Shown piece by piece: positions 18,485 to 26,853 of a stretch of DNA of 64,000 nt. Under the pieces are notes generated by a model that saw nothing but the letters and a program-made list of their open reading frames with translations, was not told the origin of the DNA and did not search any database. This stretch comes from Paenibacillus sp. PCH8 (lineage in GTDB: Bacteria > Bacillota > Bacilli > Paenibacillales > Paenibacillaceae): contig NZ_PKQK01000003.1 of assembly GCF_002968835.1 (NCBI RefSeq), positions 434,001 through 498,000 on the forward strand. Direction: 5' to 3'. Each line of letters begins with the position of its first letter. Positions within the stretch are counted from its first letter, which is position 1. The translations under genes were made by a program, and so were the position numbers.

Positions 18485-20116
18485 TTACTTGTTTTCCTTA
18501 TAGGCTTTATACGTATCATTTGCAAGCTTCAGATAATTAGGTAAGCCCTGACTGTCTAGTTCTTTGGCAAAAGTATCGAACTCAGACAGATCACGTTCAC
18601 CCAATATGAATTTGAGTGTATTCTGATCAGAATAATCTTTCAATGGTGTACTCAGAAGTGTCACCCGTTCACGGTCCTCCGAAGAGTAAGGAATCGGTGG
18701 TTCTGCGGGAATCACTTTCTTGGTATCCTTCATATTTTGCTGAAATTTCAACTCTTCTTCACTGAACATGGATTGCAGTAGATCGGTGGTACCCCCATAC
18801 GCAAATACGCCACCTGAGAAGCCAAAGTCAATGCGCAAATCTTTCGTTCCTTTTGGATTCAAACCATTGTAGTTCACATCTTCTACCAGCTTGCGTGTTC
18901 CTCCCTCTTTGGTAAATGTTTCACCATCTACACCCCACTTGGCAAACTCTTGACCTTCATCGCTATAATACAGCCAATCAACGAATTGCATAGTGGCTTT
19001 GAAGTTTTCACTTTTTTGAATTTTCCCGGAGATCATGACCCCATTCTCCAGTCTGGAGCCGGACATCAACTGTCCTTTCGGACCACCAGGTACCGTAATC
19101 TTCGCAACAGCGTATTTCCCCTCACCCAGTGTTTTGTTCATATCATTGCGGTGCAGAACCACAGTTTGGGAATTACCGTTAATCATGAATGATTTGCCGG
19201 ATACATACTTCTGTATCGCCTGATCATCATCCTGTGTGAAACTCTCTTTGTCGAGCAGTCCTTCGGATACCAACTTGTTAAAGTAGGTGAGCATTTCTTT
19301 ATATTCTGGTGTTGTAGCTGTGTACACAAACTGATCCTGATCTTCTTTATACGTGAGTCCATTACCGAAACCCCATCCAGCCTTGGTGCCAAATCCAACC
19401 CCGGCGATACTCATCGTACTGTTGAATTGAAAGCGGTCAGAGAATGGAATGGAATCCGGATAGATCTCTTTTAGCTTTTTGGCGGCATCGTATAATTCGT
19501 CCCATGTGGTAGGGATAGCAATATTATTATCTTCAAAGACATCCGTTCTTACGATTAATGTATAATCTGGCCATACTTCTTCATGCAGACCCGGGAGTAC
19601 ATAATACTTGCCATCTTCCTGTCGAAGTCCTTCGATTTCTTCTTCCAATCCCCATTTCTCCACTTTTCCCTTGAAGTTGGGCATCAAATCAATGTAATCA
19701 CTAACGGGCAAAATCGCACCGGAAGATACAAAAGCAGACTCTTCACCAGGATAGGTCTTTGGAATAACCAACGGTGCATCGCCCGAACTGATTAGAAGAG
19801 ATCTCTTCTGAGAATAGTCACTCATGGGAACAATAGTGGGCTCAAGTGTAACACCCGTCATTTCAGTGATTTTATTAAAAAGCAACCAGTCTTTTTTGTA
19901 AGGATAAGTAGGTTAATCGCTATACAGTATCGATAGATTAAACGGCTCAGTCGCCTTGAATGTGTCCCCTACATTGTATGTCTCCATGGCTGATTTCGTC
20001 TGAACTTCGGTAACGTCATCTCCCGTTCCAGTGCCGCTGCTACAAGCTGCTAGAACGACAGTCATCATCGTTGCCAAAACCATTTTACCGACAAACTTGC
20101 GTGGTTTTTGATTCAT
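18485..20116 (-). pseudogene. Extracellular sugar-binding lipoprotein, interrupted by an in-frame stop
   Basis: The first part (20116-19916) encodes a lipoprotein signal with lipobox LAAC and ends ...SILYSD. An ochre TAA at 19913-19915 interrupts the same frame, which then resumes at once (PTYPYKKDWLLFNKI) and runs 475 more residues with no further defect, typical of LplA-type solute-binding proteins. There is no shift of frame, so one base change would account for it. A shortened product from an internal ATG at 19885 would lack the signal. It belongs to a carbohydrate ABC transporter whose permeases are also damaged. Confidence 0.88.
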
Positions 20117-20121
20117 TTCGG

Positions 20122-20397
20122 TTATCCCCAGAAAGTAGGGTCATCGATGAACATTTTGAAGTACCTTAATCCAACCCATTTTTCTCCAAATATACTTCCA
20201 CCGGGAACAAAACGACTGAACGCAATCACATTACCGATCATCGGACCATATTTGAAAATAAGGAGATAGATGATCGGTAGAATCAATAGTGAATACAGCT
20301 GCCAGTCTTTGCGGAACAAGGTTGCTGCCGTTCTTAATCGGCTTTCTTTACGTAAAGATGTCATGGTTGACGTGGTTTTAGCGGTTTCCGACTCCAT
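20122..20397 (-). pseudogene. LplB-type sugar permease, only the N-terminal 91 residues remain
   Basis: The start at 20397 (MESETAK) has GGAGTG eight bases upstream. The frame encodes the cytoplasmic N terminus and first membrane helix of an LplB-type permease (LLILPIIYLLIFKYGPM) up to DDPTFWG, then stops. A full permease has about 300 residues and five more helices. The binding-protein start follows six bases later, so the remainder of this permease and the second permease usually between them are missing. A deletion joining the two is the simplest explanation. Confidence 0.85.
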
Positions 20398-20529
20398 GTG
20401 TTGTTCACTCCGATCCTGGACTTGATAAGTAAAGGCTAGTTCATGTACAACTCCCATCTTCTCTTCTTTTTATAGAAGACAACCACTCCTTATAACTTCA
20501 CCCCCACTACGAAATAGACAACAACAAAA

Positions 20530-20543
20530 TGTAAGCGATATCA
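20530..20543. promoter_or_regulatory. cre site (CcpA operator)
   Basis: TGTAAGCGATATCA matches the catabolite response consensus TGWAANCGNTNWCA at every fixed position. It lies about 130 bases before the permease start, fitting carbon-catabolite control of a sugar transporter. Confidence 0.75.
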
Positions 20544-20764
20544 TTTTGGCGCATTATTTAGAATCACACAAGTTCAGGTGCTTCACTTCGTTTAGAGCAC
20601 TTCATAAGCTGGTGTGATTTATAAATTGGAAAAAGGTTATTAAGGTATGTAAAATGCTTGCAATATGTGAGAAATAAGTATAAATAAATCTTATTCCCAT
20701 TCAATGAAGTAATTCAAAAGTGATTAAGCCAAAAGAAATTGCTTTGAAATATTTAAATGCTAGT

Positions 20765-20776
20765 CATACTAGTATG
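20765..20776. promoter_or_regulatory. Possible GntR operator palindrome
   Basis: CATACTAGTATG is a perfect 12-bp palindrome in AT-rich DNA upstream of the ABC remnant. The nearby FCD regulator is a candidate binder; this is inference. Confidence 0.3.
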
Positions 20777-20872
20777 TTAGTTATATTCTAATCCATCTGT
20801 TCCATAATTTAATAACTTTAGCAAAAAATACTTATACTCTTTAAAAAGGAATACGAGTCCACGTATTCAACT

Positions 20873-20930
20873 AAAAAAACATGGGTAACTTCATAAACGA
20901 CATCATCGTTTATTGAAGTTACCCATGTTT
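20873..20930 (-). terminator. Terminator of the HAD hydrolase gene
   Basis: A 24-25-base stem (AAACATGGGTAACTTCA and its complement, one bulged base) around CATCA, followed on the minus strand by seven U. It lies 36 bases past the hydrolase stop. Confidence 0.9.
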
Positions 20931-20965
20931 AAGGGTGCTGAGAAAGATGCTGTTAGCTGATCTGC

Positions 20966-21766
20966 TCAGAAATTAGCAATGAGATGATCTAATTCCGATA
21001 AATGCGTAATTTGATGATCAGGTGCATACGTTTCATTGTTGATTTTATTCTCTCGGTTAATCCATACGGACCGAATGCCAGCTGATAAAGCACCACGAAT
21101 GTCCGTTGTCAACTTATCTCCAACCATCATGCTCTCTTCGGGTGCAACACCCAGTTTGCTCAAAGCATGTTCAAAAATCGATGGATCTGGTTTTCCTTTT
21201 CCGAAGTTACCCGAAATAATAATCTCATCAAAGAAAGGAGTCAATTCAGGTACACCGTCTAACTTCTCTTGTTGCAAAGCCGGGCAACCGTTGGTTAACA
21301 GCAAGAGTTTGAAATTCCCTTGTAAGTGACGCAAGGTATCCATCGTCTCTTCATACACATGGGGTCTGGATCTCCGCTCTACTCCAAAATGCGAGGCAAG
21401 TTGTTCGGCCAGATCTTCTCGATCTACACCCAATTTCAACAAACCACGACGCCAGGATTCCTTACGGTACACAGGAGCAAGTTGCTCCAACTGACGAAAC
21501 TCAGGTTGATCCCCGCCAGTAAAGTTAGCCCATAGGCCTTCAAACGGATTGATTCCAATCATTTTGGTAAAAGGAAAAGTTTCATATGATTCATAAAGTC
21601 CACGTGCCTCGTTACGAACGGCTTCTTCAAGTTCTTCAGGTTTAACCCCAGTCTCTTGCGCTGCGATTAGACATGTCTCATGAAAAGCCTCTCGAACACT
21701 GCGCTCATCCCATAACAAAGTATCATCCAGGTCGAACAAAATCGCTTTTAACGCCATTCCGATCAT
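20966..21766 (-). CDS. HAD-superfamily hydrolase (YjjG/YsaA-like)
   Basis: 266 residues, or 263 if MALKAILFDLDDTLL at 21757 is the start. Motifs: DLDDTL (nucleophile), LLLTNGCP (motif II), FGKGKPDPSIF (lysine) and MVGDKLTTDIRGA (motif IV). The helical C1 cap suggests a small phosphate substrate, as in house-cleaning nucleotidases such as YjjG. Single gene with its own strong terminator. Confidence 0.85.
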   Translation of the reverse strand: MIGMALKAILFDLDDTLLWDERSVREAFHETCLIAAQETGVKPEELEEAVRNEARGLYESYETFPFTKMIGINPFEGLWANFTGGDQPEFRQLEQLAPVYRKESWRRGLLKLGVDREDLAEQLASHFGVERRSRPHVYEETMDTLRHLQGNFKLLLLTNGCPALQQEKLDGVPELTPFFDEIIISGNFGKGKPDPSIFEHALSKLGVAPEESMMVGDKLTTDIRGALSAGIRSVWINRENKINNETYAPDHQITHLSELDHLIANF

Positions 21767-21785
21767 CTACCCCTTTATGCAATAA

Positions 21786-22295
21786 TTACTTTTCCACGGT
21801 TTCCACGGTGATCTGGTGTGCTTTAGCGAATTTCAGTAACCGTTCGGTAATCGCATCTGTGTCGTAGCGATTTAATAACTTGGTAAACACCCATCTTTTG
21901 CCACGACTGTTATGTTCAATAACGACTGTACCTGGTTCAAATCGGAACTTGATTATATCATCAACCCCGATTGAACGTTCGCGATTTCCCTTTGTTGTAA
22001 TAATCCGATTACTGCTAATCTTGATGTAGGGACGACGAAGCATAAAAATGACTGCCAAGAATACGTAAAGCAACATAGTTACCCAATCCCAGGTTGTCAT
22101 CGGAGCTTGTACAAGGAACGTGCTCATAAACAGATACAACAAGGCAAGACCAATCAGAAATATAGGGAACAACAAGCTGCGCCCTTTAAAGACTTCTTCA
22201 CCTGGTGTACCTGTGATCGGTTGACCACTTTTTTTACGTTGCTGATTTAGCTGCTTTGAATTTTTTCTAACCGTTCTCTCGAACGAACGCGACAT
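21786..22295 (-). CDS. Two-helix membrane protein with a PH-like cytoplasmic domain
   Basis: 169 residues. A basic N terminus (about 1-38) precedes two hydrophobic helices (about 40-60 and 65-85), then a beta-rich segment beginning RPYIKISSNRIITTKG that resembles bacterial PH (YdbT/YcxB-like) domains. Function unknown. It lies 20 bases before the HAD gene in the same direction. Confidence 0.6.
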   Translation of the reverse strand: MSRSFERTVRKNSKQLNQQRKKSGQPITGTPGEEVFKGRSLLFPIFLIGLALLYLFMSTFLVQAPMTTWDWVTMLLYVFLAVIFMLRRPYIKISSNRIITTKGNRERSIGVDDIIKFRFEPGTVVIEHNSRGKRWVFTKLLNRYDTDAITERLLKFAKAHQITVETVEK

Positions 22296-22382
22296 GAGAA
22301 TCCCCCTTATGTGTCTTTGTATCGGCTTACATAACTGTAAACCAACATTTCCCCTATAATTGCATACTCAAAATAACAGAAG

Positions 22383-22417
22383 AAACCTAAATATCATAAA
22401 TGATATCATTAGGTTTC
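22383..22417 (-). terminator. Hairpin after ynzC-like gene
   Basis: AAACCTAATGATATCA pairs with TGATATTTAGGTTT, followed by TTCTTCT, immediately after the stop on the minus strand. Confidence 0.6.
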
Positions 22418-22418
22418 C

Positions 22419-22643
22419 TTAGTGTTTAAGTTTGCCTTGGTGGCCCTGATCATTCTCATCATCAACAATTTCAATTGTATCCAGTTGCTGTCTGAAATTG
22501 CTGCGAATATTACTTAAATAAATCTCTCTAAGTTCGGCACGTTCAGCAAGTTCTTCCTCTGACAATCCAGTGGACTTTTGCTTACGGGCCAATTCGTTAA
22601 TACGTGCTACCAGGCTATCTATATCCAAGATTGTCCCCTCCAA
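22419..22643 (-). CDS. ynzC: DUF896 protein, YnzC-like
   Basis: 74 residues, predicted as a helical hairpin with the conserved segment DSLVARINELARKQKSTGLSE and EELAERAELREIYL. YnzC lies in the SOS-controlled yneA-yneB-ynzC operon next to lexA in B. subtilis, and the same neighbourhood is seen here. Its molecular role is not established. Confidence 0.85.
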   Translation of the reverse strand: MEGTILDIDSLVARINELARKQKSTGLSEEELAERAELREIYLSNIRSNFRQQLDTIEIVDDENDQGHQGKLKH

Positions 22644-22723
22644 AAATACAAAGTCATATTAACTTTGACATGATAAAGGCAGCTTGTCAAGCTGACACGC
22701 ATTAACACTCGGCGATGTGCAAT

Positions 22724-23101
22724 TTATTCTGTAAATTGCGGTAAAATCAATACTTGGCCTACTTGAATCGAAGTCGTGTACATTTGATTCACTTTCTTAA
22801 TTGCTTCTATATAAATACGTGTATCCATATTCGTGGGTTTATGCTCTAACGAAATACTCCATAACGTCTCCCCTTGCGAGACTGCGATCTTTCCTCCTGG
22901 AAGAACATCACTTTCATTTCCTGCGAACACAGTTAAAACGGTGCTGCATCCAATACATATAATTAAAGAGGTAATAGCCAGCTTTAACATCCATGACGAA
23001 ACCTTGAAACGTGCCAAAACCTTCTTGTAGTTCCCTATGTTAGACTTAACCAGTTCCGAATTCATCGGTTCATAGATGCTTTGATAAGTAGAATATCTCA
23101 T
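22724..23101 (-). CDS. yneA: YneA-like LysM protein, predicted SOS cell-division inhibitor
   Basis: 125 residues. One membrane segment (about 38-62) is followed by a LysM domain (AVSQGETLWSISLEHKP ... IQVGQVLILP). B. subtilis YneA is a short membrane-anchored LysM protein induced by DNA damage that delays division; it is also divergent from lexA. The promoter carries a LexA box in its spacer (23152-23165). The N terminus is longer than in B. subtilis. Confidence 0.8.
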   Translation of the reverse strand: MRYSTYQSIYEPMNSELVKSNIGNYKKVLARFKVSSWMLKLAITSLIICIGCSTVLTVFAGNESDVLPGGKIAVSQGETLWSISLEHKPTNMDTRIYIEAIKKVNQMYTTSIQVGQVLILPQFTE

Positions 23102-23142
23102 TAAATACCGCCTCCAAACGTTTGTTCCTATCTGTTGGAATC

Positions 23143-23193
23143 AATATAACACGAACACTTGTTTTGTTCAATAGAATTTTAGAACAATTGTTC
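23143..23193 (-). promoter_or_regulatory. SOS promoter of the yneA-like gene with two LexA boxes
   Basis: Minus strand TTGAAC (23171-23166), 17-base spacer, TATATT (23148-23143). The spacer contains AAAACAAGTGTTCG (23165-23152), close to the CGAAC-N4-GTTCG consensus. A second perfect palindrome GAACAATTGTTC (23182-23193) lies just upstream. Confidence 0.7.
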
Positions 23194-23321
23194 GCTTTTA
23201 TTTTCATGAGAGAAATGTCTTAATTATGGCATTTTGCGAAGCATTTGCAGTATGCTACTCTGACTTTTGGACAAATTCGGATCTAAAAGTTAAAAAACAC
23301 TGATTTAATGCCGTTTTATTT

Positions 23322-23361
23322 AGAACTTACGTTTGTACGAACGGAGGTTCTATGTTATAAT
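23322..23361 (+). promoter_or_regulatory. lexA promoter with tandem LexA boxes
   Basis: TTGTAC (23333-23338), 17-base spacer, TATAAT (23356-23361). Box AGAACTTACGTTTG (23322-23335) overlaps the -35, and CGAACGGAGGTTCT (23338-23351) fills the spacer. Autoregulation of lexA follows. Confidence 0.75.
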
Positions 23362-23396
23362 TTTCCCAAACGTTACTAAAATGGGGTTGATACGGT

Positions 23397-24023
23397 ATGT
23401 CGAAGATATCCAGCAGGCAGCAGGCTATTCTGGAGTTTATACGAAATGAAGTCCGGTTGAAGGGGTATCCTCCTTCCGTACGGGAAATTGGCGAAGCTGT
23501 TGGACTTGCTTCCAGCTCAACAGTACATGGACATTTGGATCGTTTGGAGAAGAAAGGTTTAATCAGACGCGACCCAACCAAACCAAGAGCTATTGAGCTT
23601 TTGAGTCAGGAAGAGTCTGAACATTCACATCAGTTTGCGCATAGCGTCGCACGAATTCCTATCGTGGGTAAGGTTACTGCCGGGATTCCAATCACTGCAA
23701 CAGAGAATATTGAAGATTACTTCCCTCTCCCTACCCAATACGTGGGCGAACAGAAAGTGTTCATGCTTTCGGTAGTTGGTGACAGTATGGTAGAAGCTGG
23801 TATCGTTAATGGAGATTATGTTATTGTCCGTCAACAGCAAACTGCTGATAACGGGGATATCGTAGTTGCTATGACCGAAGACGATGAAGCTACAGTGAAA
23901 ACGTTCTATAAAGAGAAAGATCATATTCGCCTTCAACCGGAGAATGCGACCTTTGAACCTTTACGCTTGAAACACGTTAGTATTCTGGGTAAAGTCATTG
24001 GACTATTCCGTGATATTCATTAA
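23397..24023 (+). CDS. lexA: SOS repressor LexA
   Basis: 208 residues. An N-terminal winged helix (about 1-65) is joined to an S24 self-cleavage domain. The cleavage pair Ala95-Gly96 lies in VTAGIPI; the catalytic dyad is Ser130 (GDSMVEAG) and Lys168 (ATVKTFY). RecA filaments trigger cleavage and release SOS genes. LexA boxes in its own promoter, before the yneA-like gene and inside the genomic island (26775-26788) fit one regulon. Confidence 0.97.
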   Translation: MSKISSRQQAILEFIRNEVRLKGYPPSVREIGEAVGLASSSTVHGHLDRLEKKGLIRRDPTKPRAIELLSQEESEHSHQFAHSVARIPIVGKVTAGIPITATENIEDYFPLPTQYVGEQKVFMLSVVGDSMVEAGIVNGDYVIVRQQQTADNGDIVVAMTEDDEATVKTFYKEKDHIRLQPENATFEPLRLKHVSILGKVIGLFRDIH

Positions 24024-24069
24024 TAGTTAATATGATTGACAGAACTAAATGCACTGCACTGGAATACAC

Positions 24070-24107
24070 AAAGAGGTTGTCCTGATGAACAGGACAACCT
24101 CTTTTTT
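24070..24107 (+). terminator. Terminator between lexA and the aldehyde dehydrogenase gene
   Basis: AAAGAGGTTGTCCT and AGGACAACCTCTTT pair perfectly around GATGAAC, followed by six T. It is usable from both sides. Confidence 0.9.
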
Positions 24108-24132
24108 CATATTATATAGATTATGCAAACAA

Positions 24133-25434
24133 TTATTCGCTGCGTTTCAGAACACTCTTATGGTGAGAGAACACTTCAAAGCTCTGTTGTCCATGATATG
24201 AGCCCATACCACTCTCTCCTACACCACCAAACGGGAGATAGTGTGAAGTCATATGAGAAAGCGTGTCATTAATACATCCCCCACCGAAGGACACTTCATT
24301 CAGAATCTGATTCTGCAGTTGCTCATTTTGCGTGAAAAGATATACTGCCAACGGTTTAGGACGACGGACAATCTCATCCAGCATCGGGTTCAAGTCCGTG
24401 TACGTAATAACAGGAAGTATCGGCCCAAAGATCTCTTCTTGCATAACCGCTGATTCCCAGTTCACATTTCCAAGTACAGTCGGTTCAATCAGTAACTGCT
24501 CACGCACAGAACGTCCACCAATCAGCGTTTTGCCATTTGTGAGGAATCCCGACAACCGATCAAAGTTACGCGCGTTGACGATATGCGGAAAATCAGCGTT
24601 TTGTAGCACATCATCCCCAAATTTAACTTTGATCTCTGCGCCAATAAGATCGATCAGTTCATCATGAACTTGTTCATGCACAAGCAAGTAATCCGGTGCA
24701 ACGCAAGTCTGCCCTGCATTCAGGAACTTACCGCGAACAATGCGCTGGGCTACCAGCTTCAGATCGGCATCACTATGAACAATAGCAGGACTTTTTCCAC
24801 CTAACTCCAGCGTTACAGGAGTCAAGTACTCTGCTGCTGCTCTCATGACAATACGACCGACTCCCGTACTGCCTGTGAAGAAAATATAATCAAATTTCTC
24901 TTTCAGTAATGCTGTGCTGGTCTCGACTTCTCCCTCCATAACTGCAATGTACTCCTGAGGGAAGATCTCCTGAATGAGATCATACGTCAGACGAGATACC
25001 GCTGGTGTTAACTCCGAAGGTTTGATCACTGCACAGTTACCAGCTGCAATGGCTCCAATCAGCGGACCGAAAGCCAGTTGGAAAGGATAGTTCCAAGGTG
25101 CAATAATAAGTACCACTCCGTATGGTTCAGGGTAAATAGTGCTCACCCCATCCGGCATAGCCGTACTCGTTGGGACTTGTCTTGGTGAAGCCCACTCCTG
25201 GAGGTGTTCCAATGCAAAATCCAATTCCCCCAGCACAATGCGAATCTCGGAACCGTAAGCTTCTGCCTCGGATTTATTCAAATCAGTACGGAGCGCATCG
25301 AGAATTCGCGGCTGATACTTTTCAATTCTTTTTCTTAGCTGTTGCAGAGCATTAATCCGATATTCAATATTCTTGGTCTGACCTGTATAAAAAAATGTAC
25401 GTTGTTCTGTCACCAATTGTTTTGCTTGAATCAT
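24133..25434 (-). CDS. Aldehyde dehydrogenase, class 3 type (YwdH-like)
   Basis: 433 residues. Catalytic cysteine lies in FLNAGQTCVAPDYLL, the general-base glutamate in VTLELGGKSP, the NAD loop in FTGSTGVGR and the substrate asparagine in APWNYPF. The short length and C terminus match class 3 / YwdH enzymes that oxidise medium and long-chain aldehydes. Its own promoter lies at 25487-25515, with GGAG nine bases before the start. Confidence 0.93.
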   Translation of the reverse strand: MIQAKQLVTEQRTFFYTGQTKNIEYRINALQQLRKRIEKYQPRILDALRTDLNKSEAEAYGSEIRIVLGELDFALEHLQEWASPRQVPTSTAMPDGVSTIYPEPYGVVLIIAPWNYPFQLAFGPLIGAIAAGNCAVIKPSELTPAVSRLTYDLIQEIFPQEYIAVMEGEVETSTALLKEKFDYIFFTGSTGVGRIVMRAAAEYLTPVTLELGGKSPAIVHSDADLKLVAQRIVRGKFLNAGQTCVAPDYLLVHEQVHDELIDLIGAEIKVKFGDDVLQNADFPHIVNARNFDRLSGFLTNGKTLIGGRSVREQLLIEPTVLGNVNWESAVMQEEIFGPILPVITYTDLNPMLDEIVRRPKPLAVYLFTQNEQLQNQILNEVSFGGGCINDTLSHMTSHYLPFGGVGESGMGSYHGQQSFEVFSHHKSVLKRSE

Positions 25435-25486
25435 ATTAACATCTCCAATTAATTATTAAAAATTAAATTGCTCAAAATTTAATTAA

Positions 25487-25515
25487 AGTATACCTCTTCT
25501 ATATGAAACTTTCAA
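25487..25515 (-). promoter_or_regulatory. Promoter of the aldehyde dehydrogenase gene
   Basis: Minus strand TTGAAA (25515-25510), 17-base spacer, TATACT (25492-25487). Confidence 0.65.
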
Positions 25516-25912
25516 CATAAAAATGAAACATTTTTCTTGAAAAATCCTATTAAGAATGGAGTAGTCTTTAATATAGATTACTGTAATGAAGTTACAAAGC
25601 TACAGGGTTACAGTAAACAGGTTGAGGAAACTGTTCATCCGTTCCAAATCACAAAATGAGAAAGAAAAACTACCCTTCGTCTTGGGAAAGGTAGTTTTTG
25701 GCAGAACATAGTTGATTAAATCGCACATCTATTTTGATGATTTCCTACTCTAATATAATTCATAGAGCTATGTGCGTCGGATTATTGAAAGCTTATTGAT
25801 ACAATTTTCAAATAGAGAAATTTTGTGGGCACTTTGGTTTTTTCATTAAGTATGTAGGGACTTGCCAAAAAAAGAAAAACCCCTCAGCGCTAGAGTTCCA
25901 AGGGATTGAGCT
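25516..25912. other. Intergenic flank left of the island; orphan terminator and arm-type repeat
   Basis: No gene. A perfect hairpin AAAAACTACC...GGTAGTTTTT (25665-25699) has no gene in front of it. A copy of TTTTGTGGGC (25821-25830) recurs beyond the repeat at 26070 and 26081. Just left of the direct repeat, the minus strand has CCCT...AGGGG followed by a T run, which may be the original glnA terminator. Confidence 0.45.
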
Positions 25913-25966
25913 ATTAGTACAACGTGATATATTGATCGCGTTCCCATTGGTGGACTTGTGTGCGGT
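25913..25966. repeat. Left attachment core (54-bp direct repeat)
   Basis: Identical over 54 bases to 34875-34928. It encodes, on the minus strand, the last glnA codons and TAA but is not joined to any glnA body. Identity stops sharply on both sides. Confidence 0.9.
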
Positions 25967-26069
25967 TTATGTTCCATGCTTTCAAAGTGTATCATTCAAC
26001 AAATGTAACCCGCTTAAAACAAGTATTATCAGTGATCAGCTTTTCAAAACTAATCATAATCATTCAGAC

Positions 26070-26090
26070 TTTTGTGGGCATTTTGTGGGC
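26070..26090. repeat. Tandem arm-type repeat TTTTGTGGGC
   Basis: TTTTGTGGGC at 26070-26079 and 26081-26090, with a third copy at 25821-25830 on the other side of the core. Short direct repeats around a core are typical integrase arm sites. Confidence 0.5.
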
Positions 26091-26123
26091 GCCCTTTTTT
26101 CTTATCAAAGCGATACAATCTCA

Positions 26124-26450
26124 TTAATTAACAGAGACAATTTCGGCTAAAAAAACCAGCGAAACTCATCCTCTAACATCAATTTTATTTCACACCGTGC
26201 AGAGTTTAATCCCACAACTACTTCTGATATCTGCTCTTCGAAGAAAGGGTTAAATAATATCAAATCAACCGTACTACTTCTATTATAAGAGTCAACAAGT
26301 ACTTCACTGATCTTTTGCATTTCCTGATCAGTCGGTTCCGGCTTACCGCGTCTTTTTTGTTGTTCACACTGGGCCAACCATACCTCTCTGTGTTCAGGCA
26401 TAATCATCCTAGATGTCATACAACCCGTTATCCTTCAGTCTGCCATGCAC
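26124..26450 (-). pseudogene. YolD-like protein, frame broken twice
   Basis: The longest open part is 26147-26419 (90 residues): SRMIMPEHREVW near its start is the YolD signature and the rest follows the family. The true N terminus (GRLKDNGLYD) lies in another frame from GTG at 26450, after AAGGGGGGG, and a one-base indel near 26405 separates it. At the 3' end seven A (26149-26155) shift the frame; eight would give ...WFFLAEIVSVN and a stop at 26124. YolD proteins accompany Y-family polymerase UvrX in prophages. No polymerase is present here. Confidence 0.65.
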
Positions 26451-26463
26451 GACAAGCCCCCCC

Positions 26464-26748
26464 TTAATATCGAGTCCAATAGTCGATGTTTCCAGACGGT
26501 GCTGTGTGTTCTACCTTAGGACGTTCTCCCTCACGTACCCAGCCTTCCAAGATCACTATGTTAGCCGTGTCAGACCTGTCTTCCCAATGTATGTACTCAG
26601 CCTCTATAAGAGCATCCAAGGCCGCCATAACATCAGGCTTATGCTTACCCGTTTTGACTGTAGGTTCGTAGATAGTTGGAAACCTTCGCCCGCCACCTTT
26701 GTAGTTATATAAGATCCGAAGGACCTTCCTTTGATAATCCGTTAACAT
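26464..26748 (-). CDS. Small protein, probably winged-helix; SOS-controlled
   Basis: The start MLTDYQRKVLRILYNY at 26748 follows AGAGGTGA at ideal spacing; 94 residues. The first half reads as helix-turn-helix with a wing (PDVMAALDALIEAEYI), as in phage accessory regulators. It stands directly before the yolD-like gene and is driven by a LexA-box promoter. No named family recognised. Confidence 0.6.
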   Translation of the reverse strand: MLTDYQRKVLRILYNYKGGGRRFPTIYEPTVKTGKHKPDVMAALDALIEAEYIHWEDRSDTANIVILEGWVREGERPKVEHTAPSGNIDYWTRY

Positions 26749-26766
26749 GTAAATCACCTCTTCATC

Positions 26767-26796
26767 ATTATATGAGAACATACGTTCTTTTATCAA
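26767..26796 (-). promoter_or_regulatory. LexA-controlled promoter inside the island
   Basis: Minus strand TTGATA (26796-26791), 18-base spacer, TATAAT (26772-26767). The spacer carries AGAACGTATGTTCT (26788-26775), a perfect GAAC-N4-GTTC palindrome. Confidence 0.75.
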
Positions 26797-26803
26797 CAAC
26801 AAA

Positions 26804-26836
26804 AAAACCTTCAGCTTTATTCGGGCTGCAAGGTTT
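26804..26836 (-). terminator. Terminator after the 231-residue orphan gene
   Basis: Minus strand AAACCTTGCAGC pairs with GCTGAAGGTTT (one bulge), then a run of seven T. Confidence 0.8.
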
Positions 26837-26853
26837 ATCTTTATCCGACTTCA

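Larger units (their letters stand above)
20458..20872. other. Regulatory intergenic region of the decayed ABC operon
   Basis: 415 AT-rich bases without a gene. It holds a CcpA cre site (20530-20543), a 12-bp palindrome (20765-20776) and a second inverted repeat AATACG...CGTATT (20850-20867). Confidence 0.5.
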
